Source: Deltaproteobacteria bacterium (GTDB lineage: Bacteria > Myxococcota > Kuafuiibacteriia > Kuafuiibacteriales > Kuafuiibacteriaceae). Taken from it: a stretch of DNA of 64,000 nt. Below, piece after piece: positions 24,864 to 32,209 of this stretch (the stretch's first letter is position 1; each line of letters begins with the position of its first letter). The notes beneath the pieces were generated by a model. That model searched no databases. It was given only the letters and a program-made list of their open reading frames with translations, and had not been told where the DNA came from. The position numbers and the translations under genes are program-made. The stretch is taken from the NCBI GenBank assembly GCA_020632995.1, contig JACKEN010000009.1, positions 124,001-188,000 of the forward strand, given 5' to 3'.

Positions 24864-26327
24864 ATGCTGAACGTCCTTGTCATCGACGACGACAAGACGT
24901 TGAACGCGTTTCTCACCCGGAGCCTGTCGCGGGCCGGACTCGCGTGCACGTCAGCCTACGGTGGACTCCCGGGCCTGGAGCTCTTGGAGCGTCAGGTCTT
25001 CGACGCCGTGGTGTGCGACGTCAAGATGGACGACCTCGACGGACTCGAGGTGCTCAAGCGTGCTCACGGGCTGGAGGCGCCACCACCCTTCATCATGATC
25101 ACCGCCTTCGGTCAGGTGCAGACCGCGGTCGAGGCGATGAAGAGCGGCGCCGAGGAGTACCTCGAGAAGCCGGTCGAGGTGGACCAGCTGAAGGCGTGCA
25201 TCCTCGCCAGCGTCGAGCGCCGCCAGCGCCAGCGTGGGGGCCCGGACCGCCCCAGCAAGAGGACGTCGCCCACTTCGCCTCGAGGCACCAGCCACCTGGT
25301 GGGCTCGAAGCGCTGGCTCGACCCCTTCGTGGGGCTCCTCGATCGCATCGCGCGCACCGACACCGTGGTGCTGATCGACGGCGAGACGGGCACCGGCAAG
25401 AGCGCGGTGGCCCGCGAGATCGCGCGGCGCTCCCGCCGCGCCGAGAAGCCCTTCGTCGAGGTCAACTGCGGCGCGATCCCGGCCAGCCTCATCGAGCGCG
25501 AGCTCTTCGGCAACGAGCAAGGCGCCTTTACAGGGGCCGAGAAGAACTCCGCCGGCTTCGTGCTCCAGGCCGAGGGCGGCACGCTCTTCCTCGACGAGAT
25601 CGGTGAGCTCCCGCTCCCCGAGCAGACCAAGCTCCTGAGCCTGCTCTCGGAGCGCACCTTCACGCCGCTCGGCGCGACCCAGAGCAAGAAGGCGGACGTC
25701 CGCTTCGTGGCGGCGACGAACCGCGACCTCGAGCAGGCGGTGCGCGACGGGGTCTTCCGCGCCGACCTCTACTTCCGCCTCAACGTCATGCGCCTCACCA
25801 TCCCGCCGCTGCGCGAGCGGGTCGACGACATCCCGATCCTGGTCGAGCACTTCCGCCAGCGGGTGACCGAGCGCGTCGGCAACCCGTGCCCCGAGTTCAC
25901 CTCCGAGGCGATGAACCTGCTCGGCCGGAGCAAGTGGCCTGGCAACGTGCGCGAGCTCGAGAACGTGGTGGAGCGGATGGCGATCCTGGTCGAGCCCACC
26001 GCCAAGGTGACGCCCGCGGATCTGCCCGGTCACCTGCAGCGCGGTTCCGCCCACGTCCCCGACACCTCCGGCGTACCCAAGGTCGAGGCCACGGAGGAGG
26101 CCTCTGCGCTGCCCCACCTCGCCCCCGAGGAGGACATCGTCCTCAAGGAGGCCGTGGTCGCTTATGAGCGGGCCCTGATCGTGGACGCCCTGACCCAGGA
26201 GTTCGGCAACCGCACCAAGGCGGCGAGGCGCCTACACCTCAAGCGCACCACCCTGATCGAGAAAATCGGCCGATTCGGCATCACCCCCGACGAATACGGG
26301 GGCACCGGCGCGGACGACGACGATTGA
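24864..26327 (+). CDS. NtrC-family sigma-54 response regulator
   Basis: The 487-residue protein starts at ATG 24864 with GAGAGG six bases before it. Residues 1-120 are a receiver with acidic D8/D9, phospho-acceptor Asp52 and Lys102. Residues 145-390 are a sigma-54-activating AAA+ domain with Walker A GETGTGKS (173-180), the sigma-54 contact loop GAFTGA (220-225), Walker B LFLDEIGE (241-248) and arginine fingers downstream. The end has a Fis-type helix-turn-helix (FGNRTKAARRLHLKRTTLIEKIGRFGI). On phosphorylation it should oligomerise and open sigma-54 promoters. No kinase adjoins it. FlrC/FleR-like flagellar activators have this architecture, which would suit the FlgM/FliA neighbours. Confidence 0.93.
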   Translation: MLNVLVIDDDKTLNAFLTRSLSRAGLACTSAYGGLPGLELLERQVFDAVVCDVKMDDLDGLEVLKRAHGLEAPPPFIMITAFGQVQTAVEAMKSGAEEYLEKPVEVDQLKACILASVERRQRQRGGPDRPSKRTSPTSPRGTSHLVGSKRWLDPFVGLLDRIARTDTVVLIDGETGTGKSAVAREIARRSRRAEKPFVEVNCGAIPASLIERELFGNEQGAFTGAEKNSAGFVLQAEGGTLFLDEIGELPLPEQTKLLSLLSERTFTPLGATQSKKADVRFVAATNRDLEQAVRDGVFRADLYFRLNVMRLTIPPLRERVDDIPILVEHFRQRVTERVGNPCPEFTSEAMNLLGRSKWPGNVRELENVVERMAILVEPTAKVTPADLPGHLQRGSAHVPDTSGVPKVEATEEASALPHLAPEEDIVLKEAVVAYERALIVDALTQEFGNRTKAARRLHLKRTTLIEKIGRFGITPDEYGGTGADDDD

Positions 26328-26351
26328 CGCCACCTCCGGAAGGGATGGACA

Positions 26352-26894
26352 GTGGGGACGTTGGGGGGGAGAGACGCCATCGACCTGGTGGTGAACGGCG
26401 CTCGCCTGGCCGAAGCGCCCCCGTCCGACCTCCGGCAGCTCGAGCGGCCCCTCCGCCCGCTCGCCCTCGCCACGTCGCCCATCCTCCTGCGGGGCCCCTC
26501 GGCCGAGTGCCTGCACGTGATCAAGCGCCTGCACGCCCTCAGCCGGCGGGCGGAGCACCCCCTGCGCATCTGCGAGCAGGAGGCCGACGCGGCCAGCCTC
26601 CTCGCCCTCACCAGCCCTGAGCCCCCCGCGCTCGAGGCGGTGGCCGGCACTTGGGCACTCTTCGGCGTGCACTTGTGGCCACTCGAGCGGCAGATCCTGT
26701 TGAACAACGCCTTGGAGATCCTGGATCAGCACCGGCTGGCGGGGGACCTCCAGCACGAGCACATCCCGCGGGTGCTCGTGGCAGCGCCGAGCCTGGGAGA
26801 CATGGCCAGCGGCGGGGGGCCCGGCGACTTCGCCCCCGAGCTCCTCGCCCGCCTCTCGTTCTTCAAGCTCGAGCTGAACCCCCGTTTTCCATGA
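26352..26894 (+). CDS. Degenerate sigma-54 AAA+ domain protein (pseudo-ATPase paralogue)
   Basis: This 180-residue protein starts at GTG 26352, 24 bases after the activator gene, with GGAAGGGA upstream. It aligns by eye with the AAA+ domain of that neighbour, but every key site is lost. Where the activator has GETGTGKS it has GPSAECLH (residues 48-55). Where the activator has GTLFLDEIGELPLPEQ it has GTWALFGVHLWPLERQ, so the Walker B Asp-Glu are gone. The GAFTGA loop region is deleted. The end, VLVAAPSLGDMA...DFAPELLARLSFFKLEL, still parallels the FVAATNRDLEQ...FRADLYFRLNVMRLTI of the activator, and it stops there, with no DNA-binding domain. It probably cannot hydrolyse ATP and might mix with or inhibit the activator hexamer. 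Confidence 0.7.
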   Translation: MGTLGGRDAIDLVVNGARLAEAPPSDLRQLERPLRPLALATSPILLRGPSAECLHVIKRLHALSRRAEHPLRICEQEADAASLLALTSPEPPALEAVAGTWALFGVHLWPLERQILLNNALEILDQHRLAGDLQHEHIPRVLVAAPSLGDMASGGGPGDFAPELLARLSFFKLELNPRFP

Positions 26895-26957
26895 GGCGCC
26901 CTCATCATCCGACATAGGGGGGCTTGTGCTGGAGGCCCAAGATTGGCGAAAAAGCCA

Positions 26958-26970
26958 CCCGTGTAACGGG
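26958..26970. promoter_or_regulatory. Palindrome CCCGT-GTA-ACGGG upstream of the Cys-repeat peptide
   Basis: A perfect 5-base-arm palindrome with a 3-base centre lies 66 bases upstream of the precursor-peptide ATG. A further imperfect repeat, CGATGT at 26989-26994 and ACATCG at 27005-27010, follows it. Such sites before a metal-binding peptide gene could bind a metal-responsive repressor or extracytoplasmic-stress regulator; this is inference. Confidence 0.3.
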
Positions 26971-27035
26971 CGTCACCCGCGCTCGTACCGATGTCGCTCC
27001 GACAACATCGAATTCAAGAAGGAACCAAGCCGAAT

Positions 27036-27338
27036 ATGAAGAAGACCAACCCCCTCGTCGTTGCCGCCATCTCCGGGATGCTCCTCGGGACCGCCGCCTG
27101 CGCGTCCTCCAAGAGCGCTGACACCGGCAGCACCAGCTCCGGCGCCACCTCCGCCCCCGCCGAGACCGGCGACAAGGCCTCTTGCAAGGGCGAGAAGGCC
27201 TCCTGCTCCGGCGACAAGGGCGACGAGAAGGCCTCCTGCTCGGGCGAGAAGGCCTCCTGCTCCGGTGACAAGGCCTCCTGCTCCGGTGACAAGGCCTCTT
27301 GCTCCGGCGACAAGGCCTCCTGCTCCGGCCAGGGCTGA
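27036..27338 (+). CDS. Cys-repeat precursor peptide (HvfA-like, KASCSG repeats) of an MNIO RiPP locus
   Basis: The 100-residue peptide starts at ATG 27036 with AAGAAGGAA 11 bases before it. Residues 1-22 are an export signal ending in GTAACAS, which could be a weak lipobox or a signal-peptidase site. Then comes a Ser/Thr-rich linker, and from about residue 45 seven Cys motifs of the form (D/E)KASC(S/K)G in close series, ending in QG. The next gene encodes a DUF692 enzyme, and DUF2063 is nearby. In Haemophilus HvfA the repeated EGKCG motifs are converted by DUF692/DUF2063 partners into Cys-derived oxazolone-thioamides that bind copper. The motif here is different (KASCSG), so the exact chemistry is an inference. 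An exported metal chelator or copper-binding peptide is the leading hypothesis. Confidence 0.85.
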   Translation: MKKTNPLVVAAISGMLLGTAACASSKSADTGSTSSGATSAPAETGDKASCKGEKASCSGDKGDEKASCSGEKASCSGDKASCSGDKASCSGDKASCSGQG

Positions 27339-27353
27339 TCCCTTTTTGATCCC

Positions 27354-27387
27354 GGCCAGGGCGCGTCGCGCGCGGCGCGCCCTGGCC
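27354..27387 (+). terminator. 12-bp GC hairpin between precursor and MNIO gene
   Basis: GGCCAGGGCGCG (27354-27365) pairs perfectly with CGCGCCCTGGCC (27376-27387) around a 10-base loop, 16 bases after the peptide stop. No T run follows, so a full intrinsic terminator is doubtful. Hairpins here are typical of RiPP loci, where partial termination makes much more precursor than enzyme transcript, and a 3' hairpin can also protect the short mRNA. Confidence 0.6.
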
Positions 27388-27403
27388 CTACTCCCCCCGC
27401 ACG

Positions 27404-28297
27404 ATGATCCACGCTCCGCACGCGAACCGCTTCGGGCTGCCGAACATCGGCCTGGGCCTCGGGCTCCGCTCGGTCCACTACGCCCACATCCTCGAGCACT
27501 GGCCGGCGGTCGACTGGTTCGAGGTCATCAGCGAGAACTACATGCACACCGCGGGGCGGCCGCTCTACATCCTGGACCAGATCCGGGAGCGGTACCCCGT
27601 CGTGCTGCACGGCGTCTCGCTCTCGATCGGGTCCACCGACCCGCTCGACATGGCCTACCTCGGGCGCCTGAAGGCGCTCCGCGATCGCGTGAGCGCCCCC
27701 TGGGTCAGCGATCACCTCTGCTGGACCGGGGTGCAGGGCAAGAACACCCACGACCTGTTGCCGATGCCGTACACGCAAGAGGCCTTGCAGCACACCATCC
27801 AGCGGGTGCGGCAGGTCCAGGACTTCCTCGAGGCGCCGATCCTCCTCGAGAACCCGTCGAGCTACGTGGAGTTCTCGGGCTCCACCCTCACCGAGTACGA
27901 CTTCCTGGCCCAGCTGGCCGAGGAGGCGGACTGCGGCCTGTTGCTCGACGTGAACAACGTCTACGTGGCGTCCTACAACCACGGCTACGACCCGATGGCC
28001 TACCTCGACGCGCTGCCCATGGACCGCGTGGTGCAGTTCCACGTGGCCGGCCACTCCAACGAGGGCACCCACATCATCGACACCCACATCGGCCCGGTGA
28101 TCGAGGACGTGTGGGGCCTCTACAAGGAGGCGTACGCGCGCTGCGGCGGCGCGGCCACCCTGCTGGAGTGGGACCAGGACATCCCGAGCTTCGAACAGAC
28201 CTGGGCCGAGGCGGAGCGGGCGCGCCGCTACGCCGACCTGCCCCGGCGGGCCGAGGCCGCGGCGCCGCCGAGCCCCGAGCGGCGCCAGACCACGTAG
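27404..28297 (+). CDS. DUF692 multinuclear non-haem iron oxidase (MNIO), peptide-modifying
   Basis: The 297-residue enzyme is a TIM-barrel MNIO of the MbnB/HvfB group, which use two or three iron atoms and O2 to oxidise Cys residues of a partner peptide. Likely iron ligands are visible in the conserved strands: His69 in VVLHGVS, Asp103/His104 in WVSDHLCW, Glu149 and Asn150 in ILLENPSS, Asn184 with Asp182 in LLDVNNVYV, His213 and His217 in FHVAGHS, Asp226/His228 in IDTH, and Glu255 in LEWD. It starts at ATG 27404, 66 bases after the precursor stop. The last 23 codons overlap, on the opposite strand, the end of an APC permease gene. The substrate is presumably the KASCSG peptide. Confidence 0.93.
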   Translation: MIHAPHANRFGLPNIGLGLGLRSVHYAHILEHWPAVDWFEVISENYMHTAGRPLYILDQIRERYPVVLHGVSLSIGSTDPLDMAYLGRLKALRDRVSAPWVSDHLCWTGVQGKNTHDLLPMPYTQEALQHTIQRVRQVQDFLEAPILLENPSSYVEFSGSTLTEYDFLAQLAEEADCGLLLDVNNVYVASYNHGYDPMAYLDALPMDRVVQFHVAGHSNEGTHIIDTHIGPVIEDVWGLYKEAYARCGGAATLLEWDQDIPSFEQTWAEAERARRYADLPRRAEAAAPPSPERRQTT

Positions 28298-29568
28298 AGG
28301 CCGGCCACCGCCGCGAGCAGGAGCAGGGTGTAGAGGCTGTCCATGGGGCTGTGCACCACGATCAGGCTGGCCATGGCCAGCTGGAGCAGGATGAGCGCGG
28401 TCGCCACCACCGGGCCGGCCGGGCAGCGAAAGACGCCTTGCACTCGGCCCTGCACGGCGTCGCGGCGGCGGAACACGATGAGGCTGCCGTAGGCCAGCCC
28501 GAAGAGGATGGCGGCGGCCAGGAAGTAGATGTTGAGGATCTGTTGAAAGCCCCGGGCCAGCGTGAACAGGGCCGCGATGCCGCCCACCGCCACCAGCGCC
28601 GGCACCGGCGCCTGGTGCTTGGACATCCGCGCCATGATCGGGAAGGTCAGGCCGTCGCGCGCGAGGGCGAAGGTCACCCGCACCGTGGCGAGCACGGTGG
28701 CGGACAGGGCCCCGAGGAACACCACCAGGCTGAGCGCGGTCATGAGGCGGCGCCCGACCTCACCGAACAAGGTAGCCATGACGTCGTTGGCCGCGAAGCG
28801 CGAGCCGGCCATCTGGTCGGGGGTGAGCACGAGCAGGTAGGCCACGTTGGCGCCCACGTAGAGCACGGTGAGGGTGAGGGCGGAGCCGAGCAGGGCGCGC
28901 GGCAAGGCACGTTGCGGATCCTCGACCTCCTCGGCCAGCTTCACCGCGTCGGTGGTCCCCTCGTAGGCCCACAGCACCGGCGGCAGGGCCGCCACCAGCA
29001 CCGCCACGAGGGAGCGCCCCTCGGGGAGCACGAGGGGGCGGCCCCAGTCGGTGCTCGCCTCGCCGAGCGCGAGGGCGGCGCCGACCACCCCCACCAGGGC
29101 GAGGATCTTGATCGCGGTGAGGACGTTCTGCAGGCCCGCGCCCGCCTTCACCCCGAGGGCGTTGACGCCGACCACCGCCACCACCGAAGCAGCGGCGAGG
29201 GGCTTGGCCCACGCGGGGTCAACCGCCAACAGCTCGGCCGCCGCCTCACCGGCGGCGGCGGCGATGGTGGCCGCGCCGCCGCCGATGATGAACACGCTGT
29301 AGCCCCAGCCGAAGAAGAAGGCCACGAACTCTCCGTAGGCCTCCCTGAGGTACACGTACTCGCCCCCCGCCTCCGGGAAGCGGGTGGCCAGCTCCGCGCT
29401 CACCATGCCGGAGAGGAACACGAAGAGCCCGCCGAAGGCCCACGCCCCCAGCATCCACGCGGGCGAGCCGAGCTCCTGGGCGACGAGGGCCGGCGTCCGG
29501 AAGATGCCCGAGCCGATCGCCACCCCCAGCCCCACCAGATACGCGGTGGTGGGGCCGAGCACCCGCAT
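28228..29568 (-). CDS. APC-family amino-acid/polyamine permease
   Basis: The product (446 residues from ATG 29568) has the APC fold with about twelve membrane helices. The signatures include GSGIFRTPALVAQE in helix 1, PEAGGEYVYLREAYG between helices 2 and 3, WAYEGTTDAVKLAEEVEDPQRALPRALLGS in helix 6 and after, and a FALARDGLTFPIMARM loop. This is the eukaryotic LAT/yeast-type APC subgroup, which moves amino acids or related small cations across the inner membrane. The gene is inserted, on the opposite strand, between the MNIO enzyme and its DUF2063 partner, its 3' end overlapping the MNIO gene by 70 bases. It starts 49 bases from the divergent DUF2063 gene. A link to Cys supply is conceivable, not shown. 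Confidence 0.88.
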   Translation of the reverse strand: MRVLGPTTAYLVGLGVAIGSGIFRTPALVAQELGSPAWMLGAWAFGGLFVFLSGMVSAELATRFPEAGGEYVYLREAYGEFVAFFFGWGYSVFIIGGGAATIAAAAGEAAAELLAVDPAWAKPLAAASVVAVVGVNALGVKAGAGLQNVLTAIKILALVGVVGAALALGEASTDWGRPLVLPEGRSLVAVLVAALPPVLWAYEGTTDAVKLAEEVEDPQRALPRALLGSALTLTVLYVGANVAYLLVLTPDQMAGSRFAANDVMATLFGEVGRRLMTALSLVVFLGALSATVLATVRVTFALARDGLTFPIMARMSKHQAPVPALVAVGGIAALFTLARGFQQILNIYFLAAAILFGLAYGSLIVFRRRDAVQGRVQGVFRCPAGPVVATALILLQLAMASLIVVHSPMDSLYTLLLLAAVAGLYVVWRRSGLGGAAASARRGRSA

Positions 29569-29617
29569 GAGTCGCGCCTGCCCCGTCACGGGGCGGAGCC
29601 TACCCGAGGAGCCACCG

Positions 29618-30661
29618 ATGACACGAGACCCTGACGCCGCCGCCGAGACCTTCCAGGTGCGGGTGCGGGCCGACGGCGGCCCCGCGCCCACCGAGGGCGG
29701 GGCGGAGGAGCGCCTGGACGCCGAGCGAGCCAGCGCGACCCCGCTGTGGCACCCCGAGCCTCGGCAAGAGGGCGCGCCGCCGCCCGACGCGGGCCGGGTG
29801 GAGCACGGAGTGGAGGGGCCGCTCCGCGAGCTGCAGGCCTGGTTCTCGGCCGTGATGACCCACCCCGAGAGCGCGGCGGCGGGCATCGAGGCCGCGCGCC
29901 CGATCCAGGCCGCGCTCGGCGCCCCCACGGTGGAGCACGTGGTGAAGCCGAACTCGCGCATGGACGCGGCGGCGCGGATGGCGGTGTACCAGCACGGCTA
30001 CCACTCGCGCCTGGTGGACTGCGTGAAGGACGACTTCGACGCGGTCGGGCACGCGCTGGGGAAGGCCCGCTTTCACGAGGCCTGCCTGCGCTACGTCCAC
30101 GCCTACCCGTCCGACGGGCCCAACCTGAACATCTACGCGCGCCACTTCCCCGCCTTCCTCGCCACCCAGGGCGAGTGGCTCCCGGAGGCGGCGTTCCTGT
30201 CGGAGCTGGCCCGCCTGGAGTGGGCGATGATCGAGGTGGTGCACGCGGCCGAGGGCCCGCGCCTCGACACGAGCGCCCTCCAGGCCGCGCCGCCGGAGGC
30301 GTGGGCGGGGCTGCGCCTCTTTCCCAGCCCGACCTTTCGCTTCGAGACCTTCTCGTACCCGGTCAACGCCTACTTCCAGGCGGTGATGGACGGGCAGGAC
30401 CCGCCGGTGCCCGAGCCCCGCTGGGCCGCGACCGCGATCTACCGCCGGGGCTGGCGGATCTGGCGCATGGGCTTCACCCCGGCGATGGCCGCGGTGCTGC
30501 AAGCGCTGTTGACGGGGGCCCCCCTGGGCGAAGCCCTCGCCCGGCTGGAGGACGAGGCGCTCGAGGGCGAGGATGACACCGCCGACACCGACGTGATGAA
30601 GTGGTTCTCGGAGTGGGTCGAGAGCGGGTTCTTCGCCCGGCTGGAGCTGGGCGCGTCCTGA
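29618..30661 (+). CDS. DUF2063 (HvfC-type) MNIO partner protein
   Basis: The 347-residue protein starts at ATG 29618, preceded by CGAGGAGCC. A disordered, acidic/proline-rich N-terminal extension (about 65 residues) precedes the DUF2063 domain. The core motifs are RMAVYQHGYHSRLVDCVKDDFDAVGHALG (the YR-hall block), CLRYVHAYPSDGPNLNIYARHFPAFL, and AFLSELARLEWAMIEVVHAA, all typical of HvfC/BufC/MbnC-type partners that deliver the peptide core to the DUF692 enzyme and are needed for its activity. A C-terminal winged-helix-like piece follows (IYRRGWRIWRMGFTPAM). The permease gene between it and the MNIO gene is unusual, since these partners are normally adjacent. Confidence 0.85.
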   Translation: MTRDPDAAAETFQVRVRADGGPAPTEGGAEERLDAERASATPLWHPEPRQEGAPPPDAGRVEHGVEGPLRELQAWFSAVMTHPESAAAGIEAARPIQAALGAPTVEHVVKPNSRMDAAARMAVYQHGYHSRLVDCVKDDFDAVGHALGKARFHEACLRYVHAYPSDGPNLNIYARHFPAFLATQGEWLPEAAFLSELARLEWAMIEVVHAAEGPRLDTSALQAAPPEAWAGLRLFPSPTFRFETFSYPVNAYFQAVMDGQDPPVPEPRWAATAIYRRGWRIWRMGFTPAMAAVLQALLTGAPLGEALARLEDEALEGEDDTADTDVMKWFSEWVESGFFARLELGAS

Positions 30662-30702
30662 GTCGGCGGGAACAGCCCCGCCCCAGTCCCTTGTTGCCAT
30701 CC

Positions 30703-31422
30703 ATGATGCTCGCGACCGCCGCGGGGCTCCTGTTGGTGGCGGCGGCCCCCGCCGACGGCCCGGTGCGCCTGGGGTGGCTGCCGGTGGACGAGATCTCCAT
30801 CGACGCCCTCGAGCAGGACAGCCTGCGCACCGCCTCCCCCGCCGCCCGGTGCGCGCTGCGGGCGGCCCACGAGCTGGCCGAGCTGAGCGTGGGCTACCGC
30901 TACTACGGGGACCTCGGGGCAGAAGATCTCGCCCGGGTGCCCTTCGCGCTCTCGTGCTCCGAGCTGGTCTACTACGCCTACGCCTCGTGCGGGGTCGCGC
31001 TCGGGCCGCTCCACCAGCGGACCCGGGCGATGGCGTTCCAGCCCGGGATCTACGCCCCCGCCATGGCCCGGCTGGCCCCGGACACCCCGCTCCTGCCGGG
31101 GGACCTGCTCGTCTATCACCGGGACCAGGAGTCGGTGGAGCGCGAGGTGGCGGCCCGCGGCTGGGCGCGCCCCGGGCACGTGGTGATGGTGGTGGCGCCG
31201 GAGCGCTTCCTGATCATCGGCGCCCACGGGAGCGAGTCCACCCCGGCCGACGCCCCCACCGGGGTGGGCTATCGGGTGCTGCCGGAGCGCTTCGACGCGT
31301 GGACCTCGGGGCGGCACCTGGTGGCGGTGTACCGCCCGGTGCCGCCGGAGCTGCAGGTCGACCTGCCGGTGACGGAGACGGCGTCGACCGCGGTGGTCGC
31401 GCCGTTGGATAACGCGCCCTGA
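30703..31422 (+). CDS. NlpC/P60-like secreted hydrolase
   Basis: The product (239 residues from ATG 30703; a second ATG follows directly) has a short signal peptide (LLLVAAAPADG). Residues about 85-185 look like an NlpC/P60 (C40) peptidase: catalytic Cys in LSCSELVYYAYASCGV, the GDLLVYH strand and the His in RPGHVVMVV. These enzymes cleave peptidoglycan stem peptides. The final Pro-rich 30 residues are a tail. The start lies 41 bases after the DUF2063 stop, so it may be co-transcribed with it. Immediately after its stop begin the 72-bp repeats. Distant members of this fold also act as acyltransferases, so the substrate is open. Confidence 0.7.
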   Translation: MMLATAAGLLLVAAAPADGPVRLGWLPVDEISIDALEQDSLRTASPAARCALRAAHELAELSVGYRYYGDLGAEDLARVPFALSCSELVYYAYASCGVALGPLHQRTRAMAFQPGIYAPAMARLAPDTPLLPGDLLVYHRDQESVEREVAARGWARPGHVVMVVAPERFLIIGAHGSESTPADAPTGVGYRVLPERFDAWTSGRHLVAVYRPVPPELQVDLPVTETASTAVVAPLDNAP

Positions 31423-31637
31423 CCTGGGGTCCCGGGCCGGCGAAGCCGTCCCACCCCTCTCCGCGGGCTTCGCCCGCTGCGCGCTCCGCTTGCACCTGGG
31501 GTCCCGGGCCGGCGAAGCCGTCCCACCCCTCTCCGCGGGCTTCGCCCGCTGCGCGCTCCGCTTGCACCTGGGGTCCCGGGCCGGCGAAGCCGTCCCACCC
31601 CTCTCCGCGGGCTTCGCCCGCTGCGCGCTCCGCTTGC
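31423..31637. repeat. Three tandem copies of a 72-bp GC-rich repeat
   Basis: The unit begins CCTGGGGTCCCGGGCCGGCG and repeats at 31423, 31495 and 31567 with no mismatch I could see; the third copy ends one base before the stop of the converging zinc-ribbon gene. It contains a hairpin GCGGGC-TTC-GCCCGC and the block GGCTTCGCCGGC region around GGGACGG (on the other strand). The period is a multiple of three, but the reading frame across it is not supported by codon use. The other-strand layout resembles the larger direct repeats at 45583-46107, so both may belong to one dispersed family. It lies exactly between two converging genes. Confidence 0.85.
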
Positions 31638-31638
31638 T

Positions 31639-32178
31639 CTAATCCCTGTTGACCCGCTGGTGGAGGTAGGCCAACGCCGCGCTCTTCTGGCGCGGGGAGC
31701 GCTCCGCCAGGTGCGTGGCCAGGGCCTCGAGCGCCTCGAACACCTTGGGCCCGAGCTCACGCTGCAGGCTGGCCTGCACCTCGGCCTCGGACTGGCGGTT
31801 CCGGTGCCGGAACGCGGGGTCCCACAGCTCGTCGAGGTGCTCCATCAGGTGGGACTGGGCGAGCGCGTTCCACTCGCCCTTGTCGAACCAGATGCCGTGG
31901 CAGATCGCGCAGCGCTCCAGGTAGAAGCCGGGGTCCGCGTCGACCTTCGCTCGGATCAGGATCCCGTGCCCGAGGGGGCACAGCCCGGTGCGGCCGTCCT
32001 CGGTGGTGCCGGGGCGGATGGTGCTGTCGGCGTCGAGGAGGCTGCCCACCGCCTCCAGCCGGGCCTCGTCCTTGGGCATCCAGGTGCCCCGGCAGGTGGG
32101 GCAGCGCAACAGGCGCGAGGCGCGCCCCTCGGGGTGCTCCAGGGTCACGTCACGGCACTTCGGACAGGCGGGCTGCAT
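31639..32178 (-). CDS. Double zinc-ribbon (TFIIB-type) protein
   Basis: The 179-residue cytosolic protein holds two zinc ribbons: residues 5-36 with CPKC and CPTCRGTWMPKDE, and residues 67-105 with CPLGHG and CAICHGIWFDKGEW. Both show the zf-TFIIB consensus, with CxxCxGxWxxxGE after each pair. The remaining C-terminal part is helical and charged (EALEALATHLAERSPRQKSA). Proteins of this type occur widely in bacteria, often fused to membrane or protease domains; their function is not known. The third copy of the 72-bp repeat abuts its stop codon. It converges with the hydrolase gene. Confidence 0.8.
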   Translation of the reverse strand: MQPACPKCRDVTLEHPEGRASRLLRCPTCRGTWMPKDEARLEAVGSLLDADSTIRPGTTEDGRTGLCPLGHGILIRAKVDADPGFYLERCAICHGIWFDKGEWNALAQSHLMEHLDELWDPAFRHRNRQSEAEVQASLQRELGPKVFEALEALATHLAERSPRQKSAALAYLHQRVNRD

Positions 32179-32209
32179 GCGCCCAGGGGATCACGAAGCG
32201 CCGGCCGCT

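Noticed and set aside
27036..27338. Metallothionein
   Set aside because: Cys are spaced by seven residues, not clustered as CxC or CxxC, and an MNIO enzyme is adjacent; a RiPP precursor explains it better.
31423..31637. CRISPR-like array
   Set aside because: The units are tandem and contiguous with no unique spacers; the repeat is 72 bp.
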